Source of the DNA: Microbacterium jejuense
Lineage (GTDB): Bacteria > Actinomycetota > Actinomycetes > Actinomycetales > Microbacteriaceae
NCBI RefSeq assembly: GCF_019511665.1
Contig: NZ_JAEUAW010000003.1
Location: 124,001 to 188,000, forward strand
Reading direction: 5' to 3'
Length of the DNA stretch: 64,000 bases
Shown: positions 24,504-34,582 of the stretch, one piece after another
How the letters are laid out: each line of letters begins with the position of its first letter
Position numbering within the stretch: the stretch's first letter is position 1
Translations under genes and position numbers: made by a program
Notes under the pieces: generated by a model
Seen by the model: only the letters and a program-made list of their open reading frames with translations
Database searches by the model: none
Told to the model about the DNA's origin: nothing

Positions 24504-26033
24504 CTACCCGCGCGCGTCGAGCAGGGCGCCCAGGCGCCGGATCGTCTCGGCCTTGCCGAGCAGCTCCATGGACTCGAACAGCGGCGGCGAGACGCGACGC
24601 CCGCTCAGCGCGACGCGCAGCGGGCCGTAGGCGACGCGCGGCTTGAGACCGAGCCCGCCGTCCTCGACGGGTGTGATCAGGGCGCCGGCGAGGGCGTCCT
24701 GCACCGCGGCGGCCGAGAAGTCCGTGTCGGGCACCAGCTCGAGGGCGCCCACCGACGCGACGAGCACCTCGTTCGCGTTCGCCGGGAGCGACGCCAGGGC
24801 GTCGTCCTGGTACGTCAGCTCGTTCGTGAACAGGAAGCCGAGCAGACCCGGCGCGTCGCCGAGCAGCTGCATGCGCTCCTGCACGAGCGGTGCGGCGGCC
24901 GACAGCATCGCCTGCTGTGCCGGCGTCGGCGGCTCTTCGATGACGCCGGCGGCCACGAGGTAGGGAACCAGGCGCGCCGCGAAGTCCTCGGGCGCCAGCA
25001 TCCTGATGTGGTCGCCGTTGATGGACTCGGCCTTCTTCTGGTCGAAGCGGGCCGGGTTGGGGTTGACATCGACGATGTCGAAGGCGGCCACGAGCTCTTC
25101 GAGCGAGAACACGTCGCGGTCGGGACCGATCGACCAGCCCAGCAGGGCGAGGTAGTTGAGCAGGCCCTCGTGGATGAAGCCCTTGTCGCGCTGCAGGAAC
25201 AGGTCGGCCTTCGGATCGCGCTTCGAGAGCTTCTTGTTGCCCTCTTCGCCCAGCACGAGGGGCATGTGCGCGAAGCGCGGGATGAACGTCGTGATGCCGG
25301 CATCCACCAGCGCCCGGTACAGCGCGAGCTGGCGCGCCGTCGACGGCATGAGGTCCTCGCCGCGGATCACGTGCGTGATGCCCATCAGCGCGTCGTCGAC
25401 GGGGTTCACGAACGGGTACAGCGGCACGCCGCCGGCACGCACGAGCACGAAGTCCGGGAACGAGCCGGCGGGGAACGTGACCTCGCCGCGGATGAGGTCG
25501 ACGTAGGTGAGGTCCTCGTCCGGCACGCGCAGGCGCCACGCGGGCTCACGGCCCTCGGCGCGGAACGCCGCCTTCTGCTCGTCCGTGAGGTGCCGGTCGA
25601 AGTTGTCGTAGCCGAGCTGCTTGGCTCGGCCGTTGGCCTCGTTGCGCGCGTCGATCTCTTCGGCCGTCGAGTAGCTCTCGTACACCGCTCCGGCCTCGAT
25701 GAGCCTGCCCAGCACGTCGCGGTAGATGTCGTGACGCTGCGACTGGCGATACGGCGCGTGCGGCCCGCCGACCTCGACGCCCTCGTCCCAGTCGATCTTG
25801 AGCCAGCGGAGCGCATCGAGCAGCTGCTGGTAGCTCTCTTCGCTGTCGCGCGCGGCGTCGGTGTCTTCGATGCGGAACACGAGCTTGCCGCCGTTGTGGC
25901 GCGCGTAGGCCCAGTTGAACAGCACCGTGCGGATGAGTCCGACGTGAGGAAGGCCGGTCGGCGACGGACAGAACCGGACGCGGACGTCGGCGCCGGTGGC
26001 GGTCGTGGTGCGGGGATCAGGCGAAGAAGGCAT
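24504..26033 (-). CDS. gltX: Glutamate--tRNA ligase
   Basis: GltX charges tRNA-Glu with glutamate. In most actinobacteria, which lack GlnRS, it also charges tRNA-Gln for later amidation by GatCAB. The 509-residue class I synthetase has the HIGH-type motif [11 protein letters not shown] (His30), the zinc-less insert, [14 protein letters not shown], and the KMSKS equivalent KKLSKRDP. The C-terminal anticodon-binding helical domain is complete. The ATG at 26033 is used; the open frame upstream belongs to LysR antisense. It follows the LysR gene by 11 bp and is followed by tRNA-Gln(CTG). Confidence 0.96.
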   Translation of the reverse strand: MPSSPDPRTTTATGADVRVRFCPSPTGLPHVGLIRTVLFNWAYARHNGGKLVFRIEDTDAARDSEESYQQLLDALRWLKIDWDEGVEVGGPHAPYRQSQRHDIYRDVLGRLIEAGAVYESYSTAEEIDARNEANGRAKQLGYDNFDRHLTDEQKAAFRAEGREPAWRLRVPDEDLTYVDLIRGEVTFPAGSFPDFVLVRAGGVPLYPFVNPVDDALMGITHVIRGEDLMPSTARQLALYRALVDAGITTFIPRFAHMPLVLGEEGNKKLSKRDPKADLFLQRDKGFIHEGLLNYLALLGWSIGPDRDVFSLEELVAAFDIVDVNPNPARFDQKKAESINGDHIRMLAPEDFAARLVPYLVAAGVIEEPPTPAQQAMLSAAAPLVQERMQLLGDAPGLLGFLFTNELTYQDDALASLPANANEVLVASVGALELVPDTDFSAAAVQDALAGALITPVEDGGLGLKPRVAYGPLRVALSGRRVSPPLFESMELLGKAETIRRLGALLDARG

Positions 26034-26044
26034 CGCGCTCAAGT

Positions 26045-27016
26045 CTAGTTCGCGGATGCCGTCGGCCCCGGGTCCGCCGACGGCGCCGCGATGAGACGCG
26101 TCAGGGCCGCGAGGGTAGCCCGCACGGCCGGCACGCGGTCTGCGCCGCGGGCGGTGACCGTGTGGATCGTGCGCTGCTCCCCCGCAGGCAGCGGAACGAT
26201 CGCCAGTCCCGGCAGCTGCGGGAACGACTCGACCGCCATGCGCGGCAGCGTCGCGACGCCGATCCCCTGTGCGACGAGCCCCTCGACGGCCACGAAGTTG
26301 TCGGTCTCGAACGCGATGCGCGGGGCGAACCCCGCCCGACCGCAGAGCTCCAGCAGGTGCCCGCGGCAGCGCGGGCACCCCGCGATCCAGGCGTCGTCGG
26401 CGAGCGCGGCGACGTCGACGGATCCGCCGCGGGCACCTGGGTGCCCCTCAGGAAGCACGGCGAGCATCTCGTCGACGCCGATCGAGCGCACGTCGAGTCC
26501 ACGCGCGCTCGACCCGTGGGGGTCGTCACGGTCGCCCGGATAGCTGAAGGTCAGCGCGATGTCGGTGCGGTCCTCGCGCACGGCCTCGACGGCTTCGGGC
26601 GGCTCCGCCTCGACGTACGTGAGCGAGATGCCGGGATGCCGCACCGCGAGCTCGGCGAGCAGTCTGGGCACGACGGTCGGCGACGCCGAAGGGAAGGCCA
26701 TGAGGCGCACACGTGCGGAGCGGAGTCCGCGGAGTTCGGCGAGCTCGCCGGCGACGGCATCCAGCGCGGTCGTCACAGCGGGCGCATGCCGCGCGAGGAT
26801 CCGGCCCGCGTCGGTGAGGCGGACGCTGCGGCCGACGCGCTCGACGAGCGCGACGCCGAGACGCTGCTCCAGGCGCTTGAGCTGCTGGCTGACCGCCGGC
26901 TGGCTGTATCCGAGTTCCGCAGCCGCTCCCGTGATGGAGCCGGCATCCGCGATCGCCTTGACGAGCCGCAGCTCCCGCGCGTCGAACCCCGGATCTTCGT
27001 CCAACACATCCGTCAT
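26045..27016 (-). CDS. LysR-family transcriptional regulator
   Basis: This 323-residue LysR protein has an N-terminal winged HTH (about 10-68: [23 protein letters not shown], then [24 protein letters not shown]). The periplasmic-binding-like effector domain follows (about 95-300). I use the ATG at 27016 ([10 protein letters not shown]) rather than the longer frame from 27049, because it gives the usual 8-12 residues before the HTH. It is divergent from the D-amino-acid cassette beginning at 27099, the classic layout for a LysR gene and its targets, so it may regulate that cassette rather than gltX, which follows 11 bp downstream. Confidence 0.9.
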   Translation of the reverse strand: MTDVLDEDPGFDARELRLVKAIADAGSITGAAAELGYSQPAVSQQLKRLEQRLGVALVERVGRSVRLTDAGRILARHAPAVTTALDAVAGELAELRGLRSARVRLMAFPSASPTVVPRLLAELAVRHPGISLTYVEAEPPEAVEAVREDRTDIALTFSYPGDRDDPHGSSARGLDVRSIGVDEMLAVLPEGHPGARGGSVDVAALADDAWIAGCPRCRGHLLELCGRAGFAPRIAFETDNFVAVEGLVAQGIGVATLPRMAVESFPQLPGLAIVPLPAGEQRTIHTVTARGADRVPAVRATLAALTRLIAAPSADPGPTASAN

Positions 27017-27098
27017 CCGAAGAGCATAAGCGCACGTTATGGATTTCATGGAACACCTGCTGTAGACGCGAGCAATTGGCGTGACTCAGGCTGGGGGC

Positions 27099-28169
27099 AT
27101 GTCCGCACTGCTCGACTCCTCCCCCGCGATCCGCGCCGCGCAGCGCGAGTTCACCGGCGGCCGCGACTACCTGGCGGCCTGCACGGCGGGGCTGCCCAGT
27201 CGTGGCACGCGCGCGGCGATCATCGCCGACCTCGACGCCTCCGCCGCGGGCCGCGTCGACCTCGCCGGCTACTGCGCGGCGGTCGAGCGCTCGCGGGCGC
27301 TGTTCGGGTCGCTGGTGGGCGTCGGTGCAGAGCGCGTCGCGATCGGCTCGCAGACCTCCGTGGCTGCAGGGCTGATCGCGGCATCCCTGGCCGACGGCGC
27401 AGAGGTGCTGGTGCCCGACGGAGAGTTCTCGTCGATGGTGCTGCCGTTCCAGCACGTCGGTCGTGGCATCCGCGTCCGCACCGCACCGCTCGGCGATCTC
27501 GCGGCGCACGTGCGTCCGGCGACCGCGCTCGTGGCCTTCTCGATCGTGCAGTCGGCCACCGGTGAGGTGGCGGATGCCGCGGCCATCGTCGCCGCAGCCG
27601 CCCGCGTCGATGCCCTGACGGTGTGCGACGCGACGCAGGCGATCGGCTGGCTTCCCGTCGCCGCCTCGGATTACGACGCGGTGCTGTGCCACGCCTACAA
27701 GTGGCTCTGCGCGCCGCGCGGCGTGGCGTTCCTGGCGCTCTCGACGCGCCTGACGGCACGCCTGGCGCCGATCCACGCCGGCTGGTACGCCGGCGACGAC
27801 CCGTGGTCGTCGTGCTACGGCGGCGATGTCGAGCTGGCCGCCGACGCGCGACGGTTCGACGTGTCGCCCGCCTGGCAGGCGTTCGTGGGCGCGGCACCCG
27901 CGCTGGAGCTGTTCGCCGCCCTCGATCCTGCCGAGCTGTACACGCACACGACGGGACTCGCTGCGACGTTCCGTGCCGGCATGGGGCTGCCGGAGCCGGC
28001 ACGCGCATCGGCGATCGTCACGTGGGACGATCCCGACGGGTGCGACCTCGCCCGGCTCACCGCAGCAGGCATCACGGCGTCGGGGCGCGCCGGTCGCGCC
28101 CGCGTCGCCTTCCACCTCTTCAACGACGGCGACGACGTCGATCTGGCCCTCGCCGCGCTCGGCGGGTGA
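27099..28169 (+). CDS. Class V aminotransferase / PLP-dependent lyase
   Basis: This PLP enzyme of 356 residues has the class V fold (selenocysteine lyase/kynureninase-like). The Schiff-base lysine is Lys201 in CHAYKWLCAPRG, with the cofactor-holding DATQAIGWLPV and GSQTSVAAGL segments. It opens a plus-strand group with D-aminoacylase, RidA and a D-serine dehydratase-like enzyme, so an amino-acid substrate is likely. The GTG at 27081 in frame would add six residues; I choose the ATG at 27099, though neither has a strong ribosome-binding site. The exact reaction is unknown. Confidence 0.82.
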   Translation: MSALLDSSPAIRAAQREFTGGRDYLAACTAGLPSRGTRAAIIADLDASAAGRVDLAGYCAAVERSRALFGSLVGVGAERVAIGSQTSVAAGLIAASLADGAEVLVPDGEFSSMVLPFQHVGRGIRVRTAPLGDLAAHVRPATALVAFSIVQSATGEVADAAAIVAAAARVDALTVCDATQAIGWLPVAASDYDAVLCHAYKWLCAPRGVAFLALSTRLTARLAPIHAGWYAGDDPWSSCYGGDVELAADARRFDVSPAWQAFVGAAPALELFAALDPAELYTHTTGLAATFRAGMGLPEPARASAIVTWDDPDGCDLARLTAAGITASGRAGRARVAFHLFNDGDDVDLALAALGG

Positions 28170-28242
28170 GCCGCCTGCGCCCCCGACGCACTGCGTAGAC
28201 TGCTGACGCGGGTCAGCCCGCCCTCGCGTCGACGGAGGCCGC

Positions 28243-29901
28243 ATGACCCCTCAGCCCCACCGCACGGTGTTGCGCGGCGGAGTGATCGTCGACGGCACCG
28301 GGATGCCGCGACGGCGCGCCGACGTCGAGATCGCCGGAGACCGCATCGGCCTGATCGGCGAAGTCGGCGAACGCCCCGGCGACGTCGTCGTGGATGCGAC
28401 CGGCAGGTTCGTCATGCCGGGCTTCGTCGACGCCCACGCGCATGTCGACGGGCGGGTCTTCGACCCCGAGGTTCAGCTCACGCTGCTGCGGCAGGGGGTG
28501 ACCACGGTGATCGGCGGCCAGGACGGCGTCTCGTACGCACCCGGCGACGGCGAGTGGGCATCCCGCTACTTCGCGGCGATCAACGGCCCGCATCCCACCT
28601 ACGTGGGCGGTGGCGTGGCCGAGCTGCTCGGGTCGTACGACGACGCGACCGCGCTCAACGTCGGGTACCTCGTGCCGGCCGGCACGGTGCGCCACGAGGT
28701 CATGGGCATGTCGACAGAGCCGGCGGATGCCGTCCAGCTGGCCGAGATGCAGCGGCTCGTGGCCGACGGGCTCGAGGCCGGTGCCCTCGGCCTGTCGACC
28801 GGGCTCGACTATGTGCCGGGCATCTTCGCGGGCACCGACGAGCTCGCCCGTCTGTGCGTTCCCGTCGCCGCGGCCGGCGCGCTGTACGTCACGCACATGC
28901 GCGGCGGCTACGAGACCAATACCGCCGCTGGTCTCGCCGAGGTCGTCGCCATCTGCACCGCGGACGTGCACGACGGCGTGCGCGGTCACGTGTCGCACCT
29001 GCACGTGGACGCCGACGCCGCCGAGCGGCTGCTCGCCGACGCGGCGGCGGCCGGCGCCGACCTGACGTTCGACATGTACCCGTACACGCGCGGGTGCACG
29101 CTCGTGTCGATGGCTGTGCTGCCGCCCGAGTACAGCGCCCTCGACGTCGACGACGCCGTGGCACGCCTCACCGATCCCGTGGAGCGGGCGCGCCTGCGCG
29201 GCGAGTGGTTCCCGGCTGTGGCCGACAAGCCCAGCCTCGGTCCGGAGTGGCCGTCGATGATCCGTGTCGGGCACACGCCGTCGCCCGACTGGGAGTGGGC
29301 ACCGGGGCTGACACTCGCCGAGATCGCCGACCGTCGCGGTACCGACGTCGTCGATGCGACCCTCGACCTGCTCGTCGCCGCCCGTCTCGAGGTGAACGCC
29401 GTCATGGCGGTGCGCGACGAGCGTTCCGTCGACAACCTCGCGCACCTGTTCGCCCTCGACGGCCACACCGGCGGCTCGGACGGCATCTTCGTGGGCGCCG
29501 TGCCGCATCCGCGCGCGGCCGGATCGTTCGCACGGCTTCTCAGCACGTACGTCGGTCGATCGTTCGGCTGGGAGGGCGCAGCGGTGCACCTCGCGGCACG
29601 CCCCGCGGAGCGCTTCGGACTCGACGGCCGCGGCGTCCTGCGCCCCGGCGCGGTCGCCGACATGGCGATCGTCGACCCTGTGCGCGCGGCCGACACCGCC
29701 ACCTACGACGACCCGCGCGCCCTCGCCGTCGGCATCGAGGACGTGTTCGTCAACGGCGTGGCCGTGCTGCGCGACGGCGCCCTCACCGGCGCCCTCGCGG
29801 GGCGCGGGCTGCGCCGCGCGGGCTCGGCCGCCGGCATCCACTCCCCTTCTTCGCACCCGCTTCCCCTGTCGCAACCGGCGCCCGCGCGGCGCGGTTCGTG
29901 A
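28243..29901 (+). CDS. N-acyl-D-amino-acid deacylase (D-aminoacylase family amidohydrolase)
   Basis: D-aminoacylases hydrolyse N-acyl-D-amino acids to the free D-amino acid. The 552-residue amidohydrolase has the metal motif GFVDAHAHVDGR (HxH), ALGLSTGLDYVPGIFAG, YVTHMRGGY, HVSHLH and the C-terminal GSDG aspartate (TGGSDGIFVGAVPHPR). HPRAAGSFARLLSTYV then matches the family. The start ATG at 28243 has cggagg upstream. The last ~20 residues are Pro/Ser-rich and lie inside an inverted repeat, so the C-terminus may have been extended by that element. It is the second gene of the D-amino-acid cassette. Confidence 0.9.
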   Translation: MTPQPHRTVLRGGVIVDGTGMPRRRADVEIAGDRIGLIGEVGERPGDVVVDATGRFVMPGFVDAHAHVDGRVFDPEVQLTLLRQGVTTVIGGQDGVSYAPGDGEWASRYFAAINGPHPTYVGGGVAELLGSYDDATALNVGYLVPAGTVRHEVMGMSTEPADAVQLAEMQRLVADGLEAGALGLSTGLDYVPGIFAGTDELARLCVPVAAAGALYVTHMRGGYETNTAAGLAEVVAICTADVHDGVRGHVSHLHVDADAAERLLADAAAAGADLTFDMYPYTRGCTLVSMAVLPPEYSALDVDDAVARLTDPVERARLRGEWFPAVADKPSLGPEWPSMIRVGHTPSPDWEWAPGLTLAEIADRRGTDVVDATLDLLVAARLEVNAVMAVRDERSVDNLAHLFALDGHTGGSDGIFVGAVPHPRAAGSFARLLSTYVGRSFGWEGAAVHLAARPAERFGLDGRGVLRPGAVADMAIVDPVRAADTATYDDPRALAVGIEDVFVNGVAVLRDGALTGALAGRGLRRAGSAAGIHSPSSHPLPLSQPAPARRGS

Positions 29902-29909
29902 CAGGGGAA
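29861..29909. repeat. Inverted repeat overlapping the end of the D-aminoacylase gene
   Basis: Arms TTCCCCTGTCGCAACCG (29861-29877) and CGGTTCGTGACAGGGGAA (29892-29909) are complementary apart from a two-base irregularity, with a GC-only loop. The D-aminoacylase stop codon (29899-29901) is inside the right arm. It could be an intergenic hairpin element or an RNA processing site between this gene and ridA. Confidence 0.65.
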
Positions 29910-29941
29910 CCTCCACCACTCCGAGACAGATGGGAAACACC

Positions 29942-30331
29942 ATGGCCAAAGAAGCCGTCATGATCCAGAACGCGCCCAAGCCGGCGGGCCCGTACAGCCA
30001 CGGCGTCGCCGCCGCAGGACTGCTGTTCACGGCTGGATTCGGCCCGCAGGACCCCGCAACCGGCGAGGTCGTGCCTGGCGGCGTCTACGAGCAGACGCAG
30101 CAGGTGCTGCGCAACGTCCGCAGCGTCCTGGAGGCGAAAGGCGCGTCGTTCGACGACGTCGTCAAGGTGACCGCGCACCTGCAGCACCTCAAGCGCGACT
30201 TCGCCGAGTACAACCGCGCGTACGGCGAGTTCTTCGCCGAGCCGTACCCCGTGCGCACGACCGTGGGCTCGGATCTGTACGACATCCTCGTCGAGATCGA
30301 CGTCGTCGCCGTCCTTCCCGAAGGACGATGA
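29942..30331 (+). CDS. RidA family reactive-intermediate deaminase
   Basis: RidA proteins hydrolyse reactive enamines and imines such as 2-aminoacrylate, released by PLP-dependent dehydratases, to 2-oxoacids plus ammonia. The 129-residue protein has the AGPYSHGV start block, the GFGPQDPATGEVVPGG loop, VLEAKGASFDDVVKVTAHL and a YPVRTTVG segment containing the arginine expected in active RidA. It overlaps the following D-serine dehydratase-like gene by ATGA, exactly where a 2-aminoacrylate scavenger would be useful. The upstream ATG at 29930 would add four residues; the gggaaa before 29942 favours the later start. Confidence 0.92.
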   Translation: MAKEAVMIQNAPKPAGPYSHGVAAAGLLFTAGFGPQDPATGEVVPGGVYEQTQQVLRNVRSVLEAKGASFDDVVKVTAHLQHLKRDFAEYNRAYGEFFAEPYPVRTTVGSDLYDILVEIDVVAVLPEGR

Positions 30332-31578
30332 GCATCGAGCGCGTCCTGGGCGACGCCGACAAGGGCCTTCCGGCCGACGCCGCCGGCGCCACGATCGCGG
30401 AGTTCCTCGCGCGCGATCCGCGGCTCTCGGAGCTGTGGACCCCGCTCCTGGTGCTCGATCAGGGCGCGCTCGCCGACAACATCGCCTTCCTCGCCGGCTG
30501 GGTCGCCGCACGGGGACTCGAGCTCATGCCGCACGGCAAGACGACGATGGCCCCCGCGCTGTGGCGTCGCCAGCTGGACGCCGGCGCCACCGGCATCACG
30601 GTGGCCACCCCGTCGCAGCTGCGGGTGGCGGTCGAGGCCGGCATCCCGGCCGTCATGCTCGCGAATCAGCTCGCCCAAGCCGAGACGATCCGCTGGGCCG
30701 CCGAGGCCGCCGCAGCGGGAACGCGCATCTGGAGCTGGGTCGACGACCCGGCTGCGATCGACATCGTCGACCGCGCCCTCGGTGGCGACCCGGCGCGGCC
30801 GCTCGAGGTGCTCGTCGACCTCGGCCGCCCCGGCGGGCGCACCGGCGTGCGGTCCGTGGGCGGTGCGGTCGCCCTCGCCGAGCGGATCGCCGCGTCGCCC
30901 GCGGTGCGCCTGGCCGGCGTGGCCGGGTACGAGGGCGCGGTCGCGCATGGCCGCGGGCCGGAGGGTCTTGCCGCAGCCCGCGCGTTCGTCGACGAGATCC
31001 TCGCCGCCCACGACGCGTTCCGGCCGCTCTACGACGACGGCGACGTGCTGGTCACCGCGGGCGGCAGCGCCTACCCGGATGTCGTCGGCGCCGCCTTCGC
31101 GGGTGCGGCCGCGGGCGGCGACTCCGCCCGGTTCGTGCTGCGCTCGGGCGCCTACGTCGTGCACGACCACGGGTACTACCGGAAGAACTCGCCGTTCGAG
31201 GGTGCAGGTCTGCTCCCTGCGGCGCGCGGACTCGCACGCGTCGTCTCGCGCCCGGAGCCGGGGCTCGCGCTGATCGACGCAGGCAAGCGCGACTTCCCTT
31301 ATGACGAGGGGCTGCCCATCCCGCTGTACGCACTCGCCGCGGACGGGGAGCGGATGCCGCTGCCCGGCGCCGAGCTCACGAAGCTGAACGACCAGCACGG
31401 CTTTCTGCGGGTCGCGCCCGACTCTGCGCTCGCGCTCGGCGACCTGGTCGTCTTCGGACTGTCGCACCCGTGCACGATGTTCGACAAGTGGCGGCTCGTG
31501 CCCGTCGTCGCCTCCCTCGACGACGGTCTCTTCGATCCGTCAGCCGTGGTCGTCGACCTCATCGAGACCCGGTTCTGA
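30328..31578 (+). CDS. D-serine dehydratase / D-threonine aldolase-like PLP enzyme
   Basis: This 416-residue protein has an alanine-racemase-type N-terminal barrel with PLP lysine Lys71 in LMPHGKTTMAP. The C-terminal D-serine dehydratase-like domain includes the metal-binding pair in LSHPCTMFDKW (His and Cys), also seen in eukaryotic-type zinc-dependent D-serine dehydratase. The family cleaves or deaminates D-3-hydroxyamino acids; substrate choice between D-serine, D-threonine and others cannot be read from sequence. It is translationally coupled to RidA by ATGA overlap and ends the cassette. Confidence 0.88.
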   Translation: MSIERVLGDADKGLPADAAGATIAEFLARDPRLSELWTPLLVLDQGALADNIAFLAGWVAARGLELMPHGKTTMAPALWRRQLDAGATGITVATPSQLRVAVEAGIPAVMLANQLAQAETIRWAAEAAAAGTRIWSWVDDPAAIDIVDRALGGDPARPLEVLVDLGRPGGRTGVRSVGGAVALAERIAASPAVRLAGVAGYEGAVAHGRGPEGLAAARAFVDEILAAHDAFRPLYDDGDVLVTAGGSAYPDVVGAAFAGAAAGGDSARFVLRSGAYVVHDHGYYRKNSPFEGAGLLPAARGLARVVSRPEPGLALIDAGKRDFPYDEGLPIPLYALAADGERMPLPGAELTKLNDQHGFLRVAPDSALALGDLVVFGLSHPCTMFDKWRLVPVVASLDDGLFDPSAVVVDLIETRF

Positions 31579-31638
31579 GCTCGCGGGACACCGGTCGCAG
31601 TTCCGGTCACGAGGGGCGGTGAGGACGAGGGGCGGGCG

Positions 31639-32424
31639 TCAGCCGGGACGGCCCGAGACCAGCACAGCCCGGTGCGGCACGGTCACCAGGCCGTCGGATC
31701 CGGCCAGCTCGTCCGTCACGTGGCGGTACGCGTCGGCCATGCGGGCCCGGGTGGCGGCATCCTGCGCGCGGTAGATCCCACCGACGGTCGCGACCCCACC
31801 CTCGACCCCGGCCCACAGGGCCTCGGGCTCGAACGCGAAGTCCCACGTCAGTGTGCGCGCACGCACCTCGCTCAGACCGCCGTCGCGCAGCATGGCCGCC
31901 ACGCCGTCGGCATCGCGGCCGAAGTCCTTCTCGGCGGGCAGCGTCCTGTCGGCGGGGCGATCGATTCCCACGGCCTCCAGCACGGCATCCCACAGCGGCC
32001 GCAGCGGACTCGTGACGCCGTGCCAGATGGTCGCGACGACGACGCCGTCGGGTTCCGCCACGCGCGCCAGCTCGCGCGCCGACTCTCGCGCGTCGGGCAC
32101 GTGGTTCAGCACGAAGTTCGCCGTGACGGCATCCGCGGTCGCGTCCTCGATGTCGAGCCGGGGCAGGGTGCCCAGCCCGAACGACAGGCCGGGGTGCAGC
32201 CGGCGCGCCGTCGCGAGCATCGACTCCTCGGCGTCGACGCCGGCGGCCTGCCACCCCCGCGTGGCGGCGGCCGCCGCGACAGTGCCCGGCCCGGTGCCGA
32301 CGTCGAGCAGCACCCTGCCTCCGGTGCGCTCCTCGGCCTCGTCGAGCACGGCGTCCACCGACCCCGCGCACAGCGCCGCGAACGAGGCCGCGTACGCTTC
32401 ACCGACGTCCGACCAGTCAGCCAC
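31639..32424 (-). CDS. Class I SAM-dependent methyltransferase
   Basis: This 261-residue methyltransferase has motif I LLDVGTGPGTVA (about 39-50), an acidic residue after the second strand (GVDAEESML) and the post-I DAVTANFVLNHVPD segment typical of Methyltransf_11. The substrate is unknown. The GTG start at 32424 overlaps the end of the upstream MFS gene by 8 bp, placing it last in a FAH-MFS-methyltransferase operon on the minus strand. Confidence 0.85.
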   Translation of the reverse strand: MADWSDVGEAYAASFAALCAGSVDAVLDEAEERTGGRVLLDVGTGPGTVAAAAATRGWQAAGVDAEESMLATARRLHPGLSFGLGTLPRLDIEDATADAVTANFVLNHVPDARESARELARVAEPDGVVVATIWHGVTSPLRPLWDAVLEAVGIDRPADRTLPAEKDFGRDADGVAAMLRDGGLSEVRARTLTWDFAFEPEALWAGVEGGVATVGGIYRAQDAATRARMADAYRHVTDELAGSDGLVTVPHRAVLVSGRPG

Positions 32425-33721
32425 CGCTGCCCGCCTCGGTCGCCGGTCGTCGCGACGCCCGCCAGCCCAGCGGTGCCATGAGCACGGAGGCCGCCACGAG
32501 CACCATCACCACGAGGGCCAGGCCGCCGTAGCCGATCCAGCCCAGGAGGGCGCCCGCCAGGATCGCACCGGCGCCGCCGACGATGCTCATCGTGAAGTCG
32601 CTGATGCCCTGGCGCCTGGTGCGCAGCTCTTCGGACGACGACTCGACGAGGAGCGTGGCCCCGGCGACGGTCGACGCGCTCCAGCCGAGCCCGAGCAGCA
32701 CCAGTGCCACCGTGACCGCGATGGTCGAATCCTGGCCGAACGACGCCGTGAGCAGTGCGGCGGCGAGCAGCGCCTGGCCGATGAGGATCGTGGGCACCCG
32801 CCCGACGCGGTCGGACAGGATGCCGAACACGGGCGACAGCGCATACATGCCGGCGATGTGCAGGCTGATCGTCAGCCCGATGATCGACAGCGTGGCGGCG
32901 TCCGAGTCGGCGTGCGTCAGATGCGTGAGGTGCACCGGCGTCATCGCCATGATCGACACCATCGTGCCGTGCGCGGCCGCCACCGCGAAGATCGCGTAGC
33001 GGGCGGCGACAGGCCGGTCCGCGCGGGCGATCGCCCGGCCTGCGGCGGGCGTGGTCGCGACAACCCGCTGGGCGAGCAGCAGCGGGTCCGGTCGCATCAG
33101 GACGGCGTACAGCACGATGGCGAGCGCCTGCGCCGCGATCGTGAACAGGTACGGCCCGGTGAGGGCCGGCATGCCCAGCTCGTCGCCCAGCACCTCGCCC
33201 GGGCCGACGAGGTTCGGCCCCAGCACGGCGCCGACGGTGGTCGCCCACACCACGATAGACAGGTCGCGTCCGCGCGAGGCATCCGTCGCGAGGTCCGCGG
33301 CCGCGAAGCGCGACTGCAGGTTCGCAGCCTGCCCCGCGCCGATGATCGCGAAGCCGACCAGCAGGAGCGGGAACGCGGCCAGCGCGACGGCCGCGATCAC
33401 GATCCCGACGCCCGCCAGCGCGACCGCCATGCCGGTCGTGAGCGAGAGCCGGCGCCCGCGGCGGCGGGCGATGGCGGCGAGCGGGACGGCCGTCAGGGCC
33501 GTGCCGAGGGTGATGGATGCCGCCGCCAGGCCTGACAGCGCGTCGTTGCCCGACAGCTCCGCGGCGAGCACCGCCCCCAGCGACAGCGTGGCGCCGAACG
33601 CCAGGCCGCCGAGCACCTGGCCCAGCGACAGCACCCAGACGGTGCGGCGCTGGACACGGGCGACCTCTTCGACGGTGGGAGCGACGGGCTCCACGGGAGC
33701 CGTCCGCTCGGTGTCGGCCAT
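32417..33721 (-). CDS. MFS transporter (12 helices)
   Basis: This 434-residue major facilitator has about 12 hydrophobic helices. A motif-A-like loop sits after helix 2 (AIARRRGRRLSL) and a second GILSDRVGRVPT loop sits after helix 8. The N-terminal 20 residues are polar (MADTERTAPVEPVAPTVEEV). The start ATG at 33721 is 10 bp after the FAH-family gene stop; a longer frame upstream is an antisense shadow. The transported compound is unknown, and coupling to a FAH-family hydrolase is the only hint. Confidence 0.85.
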   Translation of the reverse strand: MADTERTAPVEPVAPTVEEVARVQRRTVWVLSLGQVLGGLAFGATLSLGAVLAAELSGNDALSGLAAASITLGTALTAVPLAAIARRRGRRLSLTTGMAVALAGVGIVIAAVALAAFPLLLVGFAIIGAGQAANLQSRFAAADLATDASRGRDLSIVVWATTVGAVLGPNLVGPGEVLGDELGMPALTGPYLFTIAAQALAIVLYAVLMRPDPLLLAQRVVATTPAAGRAIARADRPVAARYAIFAVAAAHGTMVSIMAMTPVHLTHLTHADSDAATLSIIGLTISLHIAGMYALSPVFGILSDRVGRVPTILIGQALLAAALLTASFGQDSTIAVTVALVLLGLGWSASTVAGATLLVESSSEELRTRRQGISDFTMSIVGGAGAILAGALLGWIGYGGLALVVMVLVAASVLMAPLGWRASRRPATEAGSGG

Positions 33722-33731
33722 CGCGGGCAGC

Positions 33732-34499
<768 letters not shown>

Positions 34500-34505
34500 G
34501 CATTC

Positions 34506-34511
34506 ACCCTA
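34506..34511 (-). promoter_or_regulatory. -10 box of the FAH-MFS-methyltransferase operon
   Basis: The minus strand reads TAGGGT with 6 bases to the GTG at 34499. It lies between the ilvE terminator hairpin and the gene. Confidence 0.45.
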
Positions 34512-34527
34512 GCCGCCCCCTCGGACG

Positions 34528-34566
34528 CGCGAAGCCCCCGCGGGACCTGCCCGCGGGGGCTTCGCG
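34528..34566 (-). terminator. Terminator hairpin after ilvE
   Basis: A perfect 17-bp inverted repeat (34528-34544 with 34550-34566, 5-base loop ACCTG) lies 16 bp after the ilvE stop on the minus strand. GC-rich with no long T-run. Confidence 0.7.
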
Positions 34567-34582
34567 ACACATCCGTGGAGCG

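Noticed and set aside
24453..26048. 531-codon plus-strand frame over gltX
   Set aside because: Antisense to gltX with its intact HIGH and KMSKS motifs; composition typical of GC shadow frames.
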